Of a stretch of DNA of 64,000 nt, positions 28,905 through 36,717 are shown piece by piece. The translations under genes were made by a program, and so were the position numbers. Below the pieces are notes generated by a model. That model saw only the letters and a list, made by a program, of their open reading frames with translations, was not told the origin of the DNA and did no database searches. Origin of the DNA: Hyphomicrobiaceae bacterium (lineage in GTDB: Bacteria > Pseudomonadota > Alphaproteobacteria > Rhizobiales > Hyphomicrobiaceae). The stretch spans positions 62,001 through 126,000 of the forward strand of contig JAURWC010000079.1 in assembly GCA_030655135.1 (NCBI GenBank), written 5' to 3'. Position 1 is the first letter of the stretch, and every line of letters starts with the position of its first letter.

Positions 28905-29356
28905 TGGCAAAGCCCCTGCATAGCCGGCCGGATCCGGCCATTTCTAATGAAGCGATTACAGATCCCGACATCCGCTTCACGATCGGGGAACTCGCAGACG
29001 AGTTCGGCATCACAACGCGAACCATCCGTTTCTACGAGGCCCGCGGCCTGATTTTGCCAGAACGCAAAGGCGCCAACAGGTCCTACTCGCGGCGCAACCG
29101 CGCCAGGCTCATGCTCATCCTGCGCGGTAAGAACCTGGGCTTTACGCTCGAAGACATCGCCGAATATCTGACCCTATACGACGCCGACCCCGGCCAACTG
29201 GCTCAAACCAAGATGCTTGTCGCCAAAGTCGAAGCCATGATGGAAGACCTGACCAAGAAGCGCGCCGACATCGATCGCACGCTCCGTGACCTGAAAGAGC
29301 TTCGCGCCAAGTGCCACAACTACCTGCGCGGCGGTGGCGCCCAGAAGGTTGAATGA
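28904..29356 (+). CDS. MerR-family transcriptional regulator
   Basis: A 150-residue MerR protein with an N-terminal extension of about 25 residues, then a winged HTH (FTIGELADEFGITTRTIRFY, EARGLILPERKG), the signature NRARLMLILRGKNLGFTLED and a C-terminal dimerisation helix (MEDLTKKRADIDRTLRDLKE). There is no metal-binding cysteine pattern, so it belongs to the group resembling LiuR/IvlR that senses acyl-CoA or fatty-acid intermediates in proteobacteria. Overlap with fadD suggests that it controls fatty-acid or branched-chain degradation genes; that is inference. Confidence 0.85.
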   Translation: MAKPLHSRPDPAISNEAITDPDIRFTIGELADEFGITTRTIRFYEARGLILPERKGANRSYSRRNRARLMLILRGKNLGFTLEDIAEYLTLYDADPGQLAQTKMLVAKVEAMMEDLTKKRADIDRTLRDLKELRAKCHNYLRGGGAQKVE

Positions 29357-29405
29357 AGGTGGAGTGACGGCCGCCAACCGATCGGCCGCATCGCCGGAGA
29401 GAACC

Positions 29406-29798
29406 ATGGCAGACTGCAAGGTCATTCGTCAGCGCGAAGCGTTTGAAGGCAAGCAGGGCCTGACTTACTTTTCCGGCATCTCAGCCGAGACAGCGGCCTC
29501 CAAGGCGCTCTGCATGCATCTACTGGAGATGCCCCCGGGCGCGACGTCGAAACCGCACTTCCACGAAGCGCACGAAACGGCAATTTTCATGCTGGAAGGC
29601 ACCGTAGAGTTTCGTCACGGCCACGACCTGGAGCACGTCGACCGCGTTGAGGCCGGAGACTTCGTTTACATCCCAGCCGGGGTGCCGCATCAGCCCTACA
29701 ATCCGACCGACCGCGTCGCCAAAGCCGTCATCGCCCGCACCGATCCCAATGAGCAGGAAAGTGTCGTTCTATGCGGCCCGCCGAAACCCGCTGCCTGA
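29406..29798 (+). CDS. Cupin-domain protein
   Basis: A 130-residue single-domain cupin. The first metal-binding motif is in SKPHFHEAHETAIFMLEGTV (two His, Glu and a further His), and the second is in GDFVYIPAGVPHQPYNP. The start at 29406 follows CGGAGAGAACC; the open frame extends a little upstream into the regulator's end. Cupins of this size may be isomerases, dioxygenases or ligand-binding proteins, and the specific role is unknown. It lies 49 bases after the MerR gene and may belong to the same transcript. Confidence 0.85.
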   Translation: MADCKVIRQREAFEGKQGLTYFSGISAETAASKALCMHLLEMPPGATSKPHFHEAHETAIFMLEGTVEFRHGHDLEHVDRVEAGDFVYIPAGVPHQPYNPTDRVAKAVIARTDPNEQESVVLCGPPKPAA

Positions 29799-29814
29799 AC
29801 GGACGCCCGCGCGT

Positions 29815-30807
29815 CTAGGATGCCGCCTTCAGCTCCTCCAGCCGGCGCTCCCAGTTGAGTGCGGCCGTCACGATGCCATCGAGATCGTCATGCACGGGCT
29901 TCCAGCCCAGCGTATCCCGAGCCTTGGCGGAGGCCGCCACGAGCGACGGCGGATCTCCCGCGCGCCGCGGTGCAAATCGCGCATCGATCTTCAGGCCGGC
30001 GGCCTTGTTCACGGCCTCGATAACCTCCAGCACCGAAAAGCCGCGCGTGTATCCGCAGTTGAACACGTCCGATTGTCCGCCCGCGCGCAGATAGGCGAGT
30101 GCCGCCGAATGCGCGGCAGCAAGATCCGACACGTGGATGTAGTCGCGCACGCAGGTTCCGTCGGGCGTGGGATAGTCGGTGCCGTAGACATCCATGTGAC
30201 CGCGCTTGCCCAGCGCCGCTTCTGACGCAACCTTGATGAGGTGCGTCGCCCGCGCAGTCGATTGCCCCGAGCGCCCGGCCGGATCAGCGCCGGCCACGTT
30301 GAAGTATCGCAGCGCCGTGTATCTGAAATCGTGCGCATGGGCCGTATCCCGGAGCATCACTTCCGTCATCAGCTTGGACCAGCCGTAAGGCGATACCGGC
30401 TTCAGCTCGGCGTTTTCAGCGATCGGGCTTTGGTCTGGGCTGCCGTAGACTGCCGCGGTCGACGAAAAAATGAAGTGCTTCACTTGCGACGCTACCGCCG
30501 CCTCGATCAGCGCCCGCGATTTGACGGTGTTGTTGTGGTAATAGCCGAGCGGATCAGCCACCGAGTCCGGCACCACGATCGAGCCGGCAAAATGGATAAC
30601 GGCGTAAACGCCAAATTTACGCATGACGGTGCGCACGAGGTCGCCGTCGCCCGCGTCCCCAACGACAAGGGAGGCGACGGACGGGACGGCCCACCGGAAC
30701 CCGGTCGACAGATTGTCTAAGACCACAACGCGCTCGCCGTCGTCCAAAAGGCGTAACACCATATGGCTGCCGATGTATCCGGCGCCGCCTGTGACCAAAA
30801 CAGTCAT
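29815..30807 (-). CDS. galE: UDP-glucose 4-epimerase GalE
   Basis: A 330-residue epimerase. The NAD-binding motif GGAGYIGSHM lies at the N-terminus, the active-site YxxxK is in SPYGWSKLMTE, and FNVAGADPAGRSGQ and RDYIHVSDLAAAH are conserved GalE elements. It interconverts UDP-glucose and UDP-galactose for polysaccharide synthesis. It is divergent from galU, the enzyme that makes its UDP-glucose substrate, with 157 bases between the start codons, so the two may share regulation. Confidence 0.95.
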   Translation of the reverse strand: MTVLVTGGAGYIGSHMVLRLLDDGERVVVLDNLSTGFRWAVPSVASLVVGDAGDGDLVRTVMRKFGVYAVIHFAGSIVVPDSVADPLGYYHNNTVKSRALIEAAVASQVKHFIFSSTAAVYGSPDQSPIAENAELKPVSPYGWSKLMTEVMLRDTAHAHDFRYTALRYFNVAGADPAGRSGQSTARATHLIKVASEAALGKRGHMDVYGTDYPTPDGTCVRDYIHVSDLAAAHSAALAYLRAGGQSDVFNCGYTRGFSVLEVIEAVNKAAGLKIDARFAPRRAGDPPSLVAASAKARDTLGWKPVHDDLDGIVTAALNWERRLEELKAAS

Positions 30808-30826
30808 GCTATCAACTCATTTTCTC

Positions 30827-30854
30827 TTGAAAGATCCGCCGCCTTCATTATGGC
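30827..30854 (+). promoter_or_regulatory. Candidate promoter of galU
   Basis: TTGAAA (30827-30832) and TATGGC (30849-30854) are 16 bases apart in the galE-galU intergenic region, about 110 bases upstream of the galU start. The spacing is acceptable but the -10 match is weak. Confidence 0.3.
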
Positions 30855-30964
30855 ACGTGCGTTAGAAAGCAAATACCAGCGGACCAAAAGACACTTACGA
30901 CAGTTAAGAAAAGGCCCGTCCCCACCTCCCCCTCGACCCTCCACTTAGACCGAACGGAGTACGC

Positions 30965-31843
30965 ATGAGCGCCCAGAAGAAACGTATCCGCAAAGCCGTG
31001 CTGCCCGTTGCCGGCCTGGGCACCCGCTTTCTGCCCGCCACCAAGGCCGTGCCGAAAGAGATGCTGACCGTCGTTGACCGGCCGGTCGTACAGCACGTGG
31101 TAGACGAAGCCCGCGCCGCCGGTATCGAGCACTTCATCTTCGTCACCGGTCGCAATAAGGGTGTCATCGAAGACCATTTCGACAATCAGTTCGAATTGGA
31201 AGCCACGCTCTCATCCCGCAATAAGACGAAGGAACTCGAGGCGCTGCTGGCAGATCTGCCCGGCGCCGGGCAAACCAGCTTCACGCGCCAGCAGGCGCCG
31301 CTTGGCCTGGGTCATGCCGTCTGGTGCGCGCGTGACATCGTCGGCGACGAGCCATTCGCGCTACTGCTTCCAGACATGCTGCATCACGGCAAGACACCCT
31401 GCCTCAAGGACATGATGGACGCCTACGCCGAGCGCGGCGGCAACTACATCGCCGTCTCACCCGTGCCGGAAGATCAGACGCACCAGTACGGCATCGTCGG
31501 CGTCGAAGACGCCAAGGCCAAGGTGTCCGGTATCACGCAGATGATCGAGAAGCCCCCGAAGGGCACCGCGCCGTCCAACCTGCACATCACCGGCCGTTAT
31601 ATCTTGCAACCGGAGATCTTCGGCCTGCTCGCCACACAGGAGCGTGGCGCCGGCGGCGAAATCCAGTTGACTGACAGCATGATCAAGCTGATGGCCGCCC
31701 AGCCGTTTCACGCCGTCACGTTCGATGGCGAGATCTACGATACCGGGTCCAAGATTGGCTTCCTGATGGCTAACGTCGTCTATGCCCTTGATCGCGAAGA
31801 CATTGGCCCGCAGCTGAAAGCCGAACTCAAGCGGTTGTTGTAG
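30965..31843 (+). CDS. galU: UTP-glucose-1-phosphate uridylyltransferase GalU
   Basis: A 292-residue nucleotidyltransferase with the signature [20 protein letters not shown] at the N-terminus, [13 protein letters not shown], and the [13 protein letters not shown] and [11 protein letters not shown] segments typical of bacterial GalU. It makes UDP-glucose from UTP and glucose-1-phosphate for exopolysaccharide, lipopolysaccharide and trehalose synthesis. CGGAG lies 5 bases before the ATG. An intrinsic terminator follows. Confidence 0.96.
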   Translation: MSAQKKRIRKAVLPVAGLGTRFLPATKAVPKEMLTVVDRPVVQHVVDEARAAGIEHFIFVTGRNKGVIEDHFDNQFELEATLSSRNKTKELEALLADLPGAGQTSFTRQQAPLGLGHAVWCARDIVGDEPFALLLPDMLHHGKTPCLKDMMDAYAERGGNYIAVSPVPEDQTHQYGIVGVEDAKAKVSGITQMIEKPPKGTAPSNLHITGRYILQPEIFGLLATQERGAGGEIQLTDSMIKLMAAQPFHAVTFDGEIYDTGSKIGFLMANVVYALDREDIGPQLKAELKRLL

Positions 31844-31883
31844 AGCCACACAGCCTGCGCAATCCTTACAATGCGGTCATAGT

Positions 31884-31911
31884 GGGCAACAGGCCTATTG
31901 TTGCCCGTTTT
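31884..31911 (+). terminator. Intrinsic terminator of galU
   Basis: An 8-bp stem GGGCAACA/TGTTGCCC (31884-31891 with 31899-31906) is followed by GTTTTC. It starts 41 bases after the galU stop. Confidence 0.75.
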
Positions 31912-31925
31912 CGGCGGCATCTGGT

Positions 31926-32035
31926 TCGGCTAGAGTGCTTCCGGACAAAGCGTGCAGCGGTTTTCCAGTAAGAAGCACGACAAAACAAAGAGCTAGAGTC
32001 GTTCCGCGATTCCACGAAGAGCGGAAAGACTCTAG
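31926..32035. repeat. Dispersed-type palindromic element
   Basis: The right end is a 15-bp inverted repeat with one mismatch (31993-32007 with 32021-32035, CTAGAGTC...GACTCTAG). It is preceded by a TGCTTCCGGACAAAGCGTGC segment and AACAAAGAGCTAGAG. The whole looks like the intergenic repeats with an ...AAACAAAGAGCTAGAGC core seen in many Hyphomicrobiales genomes. It separates galU from the MotA/ExbB-like gene. The resemblance is from memory and not verified. Confidence 0.45.
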
Positions 32036-32077
32036 TGTTTGCGCCGCCTTGGAACTTGGCTCGGTCGGAGTAGCGGA

Positions 32078-33112
32078 ATGGCCTGGAAGAAGAACGACGG
32101 CGGCGCGGCGCCCCTGGCGCGATCGTTGACGCCCCCGGGCGCCTTCCTCGTGCGCATGCTCATTTTCTTGACGCTGGTCGCGTTCATCGCCGCCATCCTG
32201 CACGAGCGCATCGTGGCCTCGCTGATGACAAATCCTGGCTTGAACGGCCTGATCATCGGCGTCTTGTTTCTCGGCATCCTCTATGCCTTCCGTCAGGTGA
32301 TCCGGCTTTACCCGGAAATCCGTTGGGTCAACGCCTACCGCATTTCAGACCCCGGTCTCGTCAATCCGCATCGCCCGGTCCTGCTGGCGCCCATGGCCAC
32401 CATGCTGCGCGACCGCACCGGCACGCTGTCGCTGTCGACTGCCTCGATGCGGTCGATCATGGATTCGATCAGCTCGCGCCTTGACGAAGCCCGCGACACG
32501 GGCGGCTACATGGTCCGCCTGCTCATCTTCCTCGGCCTGCTCGGCACGTTCTGGGGCCTGCTGGAAACCATCACCGCCGTTGGCGGCGCCATCGGTTCGC
32601 TCAATGCCGGCAGCGGCGCTAACGTCGGCAGCTTTGAAGATCTGAAGGCCGGCCTGGAAGCCCCGCTCAAGGGCATGGGCACCGCGTTCTCCGCGTCGCT
32701 GCTTGGTCTCTCCGGTTCGCTCGTCCTGGGCTTCCTGGAACTCCAGGCCAACCACGCCCACAACCGCTTCTACAACGAACTGGAAGAATGGCTCTCCGGC
32801 ATCACCGAGTTGACGCCCGGCATGGTCAGCGCGACCGACCAGGCCAGCCGCCAGCTCACCAGCGCCGTCTTCGAAATGCAGCGCGCCGTCGAGGAGCTGT
32901 CGAACAAGATCGGCAGCACCAGTCCTTCACTCGGCGGCGCCAATAGCGATGCCGGCGTCAAGGACCTGGCCCTCGGCGTCAATCAGCTCGTGACGCAGAT
33001 GCGCGCCGAACAGAAGGTCGTGCGAGAATGGGTGGATGAGCAGTCGGCCCAGCAGGCCGAAGTGTCCACTGCCTTGCGCGAGCTGACCGACAAGTTCCGC
33101 AAGGTGAAGTAG
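32078..33112 (+). CDS. MotA/TolQ/ExbB-like proton-channel protein
   Basis: A 344-residue inner-membrane protein starting at the ATG preceded by GGAGTAGC. Membrane segments are at about residues 25-43 (LIFLTLVAFIAAI), 57-72 (LIIGVLFLGILYAF), 146-170 (LIFLGLLGTFWGLLETI) and 200-222 (GTAFSASLLGLSGSLVLGFL). The last two form the conserved MotA/TolQ/ExbB ion-channel core. A coiled C-terminal region follows (to 344). With the next gene it makes a stator-like pair that couples proton flow to work on the envelope. Flagellar, TolQ and Zorya-like alternatives are discussed under rejected items. Confidence 0.82.
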   Translation: MAWKKNDGGAAPLARSLTPPGAFLVRMLIFLTLVAFIAAILHERIVASLMTNPGLNGLIIGVLFLGILYAFRQVIRLYPEIRWVNAYRISDPGLVNPHRPVLLAPMATMLRDRTGTLSLSTASMRSIMDSISSRLDEARDTGGYMVRLLIFLGLLGTFWGLLETITAVGGAIGSLNAGSGANVGSFEDLKAGLEAPLKGMGTAFSASLLGLSGSLVLGFLELQANHAHNRFYNELEEWLSGITELTPGMVSATDQASRQLTSAVFEMQRAVEELSNKIGSTSPSLGGANSDAGVKDLALGVNQLVTQMRAEQKVVREWVDEQSAQQAEVSTALRELTDKFRKVK

Positions 33113-33114
33113 GC

Positions 33115-34137
33115 ATGGGTCGCGCACGATCACGCCGCAACGAGGACATGTCGTGGCCGGCCTACGTCGACGTGCTGTCGACGCTTCTCCTCGTCGTGAC
33201 GTTCCTCATGTCGATCTTCATGACGGCGCAGTATTATTCCGGTCTCGAACTCAGCGGGAAAGACACCGCGCTGCTCCGCCTCAACCGCCAGATTGCCGAG
33301 CTGACCAACCTGCTGTCTCTGGAAAAGGGCCGGTCGAAAACCGGCGAGGATGACCTTGCCACCCTTCAGGCATCGTTGAATGCCCTGAAGGAAGAAAACG
33401 CCAAACTGCAGAATTTCGCTGTCACCAGCGACGAGAAGTCCAAGACCGAAGCTGGCCGGGTCGGCTCGCTGTCCGCCGACCTCGAAGCACAGAAGGCAAT
33501 TTCCAACGAAGCGCTCGCCAAGGTCGACCTGCTGAACCAGCAGATGCTCGCCCTGCGCAAGCAGATGGCCGCGCTCAACGAAGCTCTCGGCGCCTCGGAA
33601 AAGAAGGACGAAGAGAGCCAGGAGCGCATCAAGGATCTCGGCTCGCGCCTCAACGCCGCGCTCGCCCGCCAGGTGCAAGAGCTGCAACGCTACCGCTCCG
33701 ACTTCTTTGGCCGCCTGCGTGATCTGCTGAAGGATCGCCAGGACATCCGCGTCGTCGGCGACCGTTTCGTTTTCCAGTCCGAGATTCTCTTCCCCTCGGG
33801 CAGCGCCGACATGACGCCGGAAGGCCTCGGCACCATCGATCAGCTGGCCACCGCCATCAACGAACTGCGCTCCAAGATTCCAGCCGAGATCGACTGGGCC
33901 TTCCAGGTCGACGGCCACACCGATAGCCGGCCCATCGCTTCATCCAGCTTCCCCTCGAACTGGGAGCTGTCGACCGCTCGTGCCGTCTCGGTCGTGAAAT
34001 ATCTCGCCAGCAAGGGCGTGCCCCCGGAGCGCCTGGTTGCGGCCGGCCACGGCGAGTTCCAGCCGCTCGAAAACGGCACCGACGACGAAAGCCTCCGCAA
34101 GAACCGCCGCATCGAATTGAAGCTGACAAATAAGTAG
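33115..34137 (+). CDS. MotB/OmpA-like peptidoglycan-binding membrane protein
   Basis: A 340-residue protein: one transmembrane helix (about 16-41, YVDVLSTLLLVVTFLMSIF) whose Asp in YVDVL is at the position of the proton-accepting aspartate of MotB. A long coiled coil of about 130 residues (50-185) follows, then a C-terminal OmpA/MotB domain binding peptidoglycan (about 215-340, FQVDGHTDSRPI, LVAAGHGEFQPLENGTDDES, NRRIELKLTNK). It begins 3 bases after the stop of the MotA/ExbB-like gene, so the two are one operon and probably one complex. Cellular role is unknown. Confidence 0.82.
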   Translation: MGRARSRRNEDMSWPAYVDVLSTLLLVVTFLMSIFMTAQYYSGLELSGKDTALLRLNRQIAELTNLLSLEKGRSKTGEDDLATLQASLNALKEENAKLQNFAVTSDEKSKTEAGRVGSLSADLEAQKAISNEALAKVDLLNQQMLALRKQMAALNEALGASEKKDEESQERIKDLGSRLNAALARQVQELQRYRSDFFGRLRDLLKDRQDIRVVGDRFVFQSEILFPSGSADMTPEGLGTIDQLATAINELRSKIPAEIDWAFQVDGHTDSRPIASSSFPSNWELSTARAVSVVKYLASKGVPPERLVAAGHGEFQPLENGTDDESLRKNRRIELKLTNK

Positions 34138-34170
34138 CTGAGGCGGTGCGCCGCGCGTAGCCGACACGCA

Positions 34171-34246
34171 GTTTGGTCAAGCGCAGCGCGACCCAACTGT
34201 TCCAGGTGGCGCCGTCGATGTTGGGTCGCGCGGCGCTTAACCAAAC
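34171..34246. repeat. Dispersed imperfect palindrome (GGTTNGGTCAAGCG family), copy 1
   Basis: Two 27-base arms (34171-34197 and 34220-34246) match in inverted orientation at 25 of 27 positions. A second, related copy lies at 41357-41442. It occupies the gap between the convergent MotB-like and response-regulator genes and could form a long hairpin. Confidence 0.65.
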
Positions 34247-34269
34247 CTGCAACGACCGAATTTCGTCAG

Positions 34270-34944
34270 CTACTCTGTCAGCCTGAACCCAACGCCACGC
34301 ACCGTCTTGATTGTCGGGCTCGGGCCGATGGCCTGCAGCTTCTTGCGGATATAGCCGACGTAGACGTCGACGGCATTGGGCGTTACCTCGATCGTCGCGC
34401 CCCAGGCATTCTGCAGGATGCGTTCGCGGCTCACCGCGCGGCCGCCGCACTTGGCCAGATACAGCAGCAGGTCGTATTCGCGCTTCGTCAGTTCCAGCGT
34501 CTGCCCGCCCATGCGCACTTCGTGTGCCAGCAGGTCGATCGTCAGGTCGCCCAGCGTTATGACCAGCTTTTCCTGCTGCGGTGCCGTACCCCGGCGCGAC
34601 AGCACCTTGATGCGTGCCATCAGCTCTTCGAATGCAAATGGCTTCGTCACGTAGTCGTCCGCACCGGAGCGGAAACCTTCGAGCTTCTCCTCCAGGCTAT
34701 CGCGCGCCGTCAGCATGATGATCGGCCGCGAGATGCCCGCCTGCCGGATCTGCCGCGCCAGCTGGTAGCCGTCGCAATCCGACAGCATCAGATCGAGGAT
34801 GATGGCTGAGTAGTCACCCTCCCCCGCGCACGCCAGCGCGGTCTCGCCTTGCCGCAGCCAGTGCACGTTCCAGCCTTCGGCCGTCAGGCCCTTGGTGACG
34901 AAGCGGCCGATACCAGGATCATCTTCAACGAGGAGTATGTTCAT
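34270..34944 (-). CDS. OmpR-family response regulator
   Basis: A 224-residue two-component regulator. The receiver domain (1-115) has the phospho-acceptor aspartate in IILDLMLSD and the lysine in VTKPFAFEELMAR. The winged-helix DNA-binding domain (about 128-222) reads ELTKREYDLLLYLAKCGGRA, then VDVYVGYIRKKLQAIG. It overlaps the histidine kinase gene by 4 bases (34941-34944), and as the upstream gene's partner they form one two-component system. Targets cannot be seen from sequence. Confidence 0.93.
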   Translation of the reverse strand: MNILLVEDDPGIGRFVTKGLTAEGWNVHWLRQGETALACAGEGDYSAIILDLMLSDCDGYQLARQIRQAGISRPIIMLTARDSLEEKLEGFRSGADDYVTKPFAFEELMARIKVLSRRGTAPQQEKLVITLGDLTIDLLAHEVRMGGQTLELTKREYDLLLYLAKCGGRAVSRERILQNAWGATIEVTPNAVDVYVGYIRKKLQAIGPSPTIKTVRGVGFRLTE

Positions 34945-36557
34945 GTGCTGAGCTCGAATTCGAGGCGTACACCGAGACCGGTTGGCTCGATGTTACGCGC
35001 GCTGATCTTTCCGTGATGTTGCTCGACGATCCAGCGCGCGACCGTAAGGCCGAGGCCGGAGCCTCCGCGCCGCTTGCCGCCGCTGGCTTGAAAGTACGGG
35101 TCAAAGAGATTGGTCAACGCCTCGGGCTCGACGCCCGGCCCGCGATCGGCGATGTCCACGACGCCGAAGCGCCCTTCCGTCTTGAGGCTAACGATCACCT
35201 CTTTGCCTGGAGGCGAAAATTTTACGGCATTGTCGATGACCGCCAGGATGGCTTGCTTGATCCAGCTGGGGTCGCCATTGACCAGCAGTTCATCCGCCAC
35301 GATGTCGTCGGCCAGTTCCACTTCGCTGGCGTGCGCATAAGCGTCGGCCGCCGCCACCGTCTCACGCGCGCATTGCGATAGATCGACTGTCTGACGCTCC
35401 AGCGTCACGCGCCCGTCTTCGGACCGCGCCAAACTGATGAGGTCTTCCAGGCGCCGCCTCAAGAAGCTGCCGCTCGCCACGATGTGCACCAGCGCTTCGC
35501 GATAGGATTCCAGATCGCCGTTCTTGTTGCGCAGCGCGACCTCGGCCTCACCCATCAGTACAGTCACCGGCGTGCGCAGCTCATGGCTCGTCTTGGAAAA
35601 GAACAGCCGCCGGTTCTCGTCGATCTCGCGCAGCTTCTGCGTCGTCGCCTCGAGATCCTTCGTGCGATCACGCACAGTTTCTTCAAGGCTTTCGTTGGAT
35701 CGCTTCAGCAGCGTTTGCTGGTGGTTGAGATCCGCCGCCATGTCGTTGAACCGGTTCGCCAACACCACGAATTCGCGCGGCTGATCCACCTCAATAAAAT
35801 GCTGCAGATCGCCATCGCCGAACCGTTGCGCTCCCGCGGCCAGCGCCGACACCGGCTTCATGATCGCCCGGTACACAAGAAGCGACACCATCAACGCACC
35901 AAGTGCGGTCAGTCCGCCGATCAACGCCGAACTCAGGATCAGCCGGCGGCGCAGATCATTCATGTGCTCCATGACGGCGGCCGCCTCCGCCTCTTCCTCG
36001 AACGAGGCGTCGCCAACGACCGTACGCAAACGCTTCAGCGAGTCGTCAAGAATGTGCCGGCAAAACTCCCGCATGGCCGCAAGCGTATCGACGGAGACCG
36101 CAATCTCGCGCTCGCGCGCGATCTCTTGACGGACATCCTTGAACAATGCCTTCAGCGCCTGGGCGGTCTTGAATTCCTCGGCGATGCTGGCACGCACCGC
36201 AGCGTCGCTCTCTTTGTCTATCTCAGCCTGGACGGACTTTGCGAGTTCGTCGATTTGCGCTTCAATCTTGGCGAACGAAATCTCGTGGGTGCGTTTGTAG
36301 CTGGGGTCGGCCGTCTGGGCGACTTCCTGCAGCAGATAGTGATTGATGTCGGCCTCGATGCGATTGACGAGCGTTAACTGGTTGTAAGCGCGCGTCGCTC
36401 TGCCAAGAAAACTATCGGCGGAATAAATGCTCCAGACCGAGAGCCCGGCCATGATCGCCAGCGCGATCAGCAACGACGCGGTGCTGGCCTGTAACAGCAG
36501 GCGCAGGGGAACCGACGGTTTGCCCGCCGCACCGTCAGTCGCCTTCTCTACGGCCAT
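34941..36557 (-). CDS. Sensor histidine kinase
   Basis: A 538-residue membrane kinase with an N-terminal membrane helix (about 17-40), a mostly helical periplasmic sensor region of about 170 residues, a second helix near 205-228, HAMP (to about 285), a coiled region, then HisKA with the phospho-histidine in FSKTSHELRTPVT. The ATPase domain has NDAVKFSP-type N box (VIDNAVKFSP), DRGPGVE and GGSGLGLTVA. I take the ATG at 36557; an in-frame TTG adds six residues and neither has an obvious ribosome-binding site. It overlaps its response regulator gene. Confidence 0.93.
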   Translation of the reverse strand: MAVEKATDGAAGKPSVPLRLLLQASTASLLIALAIMAGLSVWSIYSADSFLGRATRAYNQLTLVNRIEADINHYLLQEVAQTADPSYKRTHEISFAKIEAQIDELAKSVQAEIDKESDAAVRASIAEEFKTAQALKALFKDVRQEIAREREIAVSVDTLAAMREFCRHILDDSLKRLRTVVGDASFEEEAEAAAVMEHMNDLRRRLILSSALIGGLTALGALMVSLLVYRAIMKPVSALAAGAQRFGDGDLQHFIEVDQPREFVVLANRFNDMAADLNHQQTLLKRSNESLEETVRDRTKDLEATTQKLREIDENRRLFFSKTSHELRTPVTVLMGEAEVALRNKNGDLESYREALVHIVASGSFLRRRLEDLISLARSEDGRVTLERQTVDLSQCARETVAAADAYAHASEVELADDIVADELLVNGDPSWIKQAILAVIDNAVKFSPPGKEVIVSLKTEGRFGVVDIADRGPGVEPEALTNLFDPYFQASGGKRRGGSGLGLTVARWIVEQHHGKISARNIEPTGLGVRLEFELST

Positions 36558-36717
36558 CAACACTGGGTTGCCCAAGATCTAATGCTATCGACCTAGATAG
36601 GAGATCGCAGTGCGCGGCGCCATACCATGTTGCAGAATCGGCCTGCAAAACCGCCATTCCGAGGCATGTTTACGCCTCAGCCTTAACGCTGATCCTCAGT
36701 CAATTCTCAAGTATGGG

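Noticed and set aside
32078-34137. Zorya defence system (zorAB)
   Set aside because: The pair resembles MotA/MotB, but no zorC, zorD or zorE gene follows; the next genes are a two-component system and an ABC exporter.
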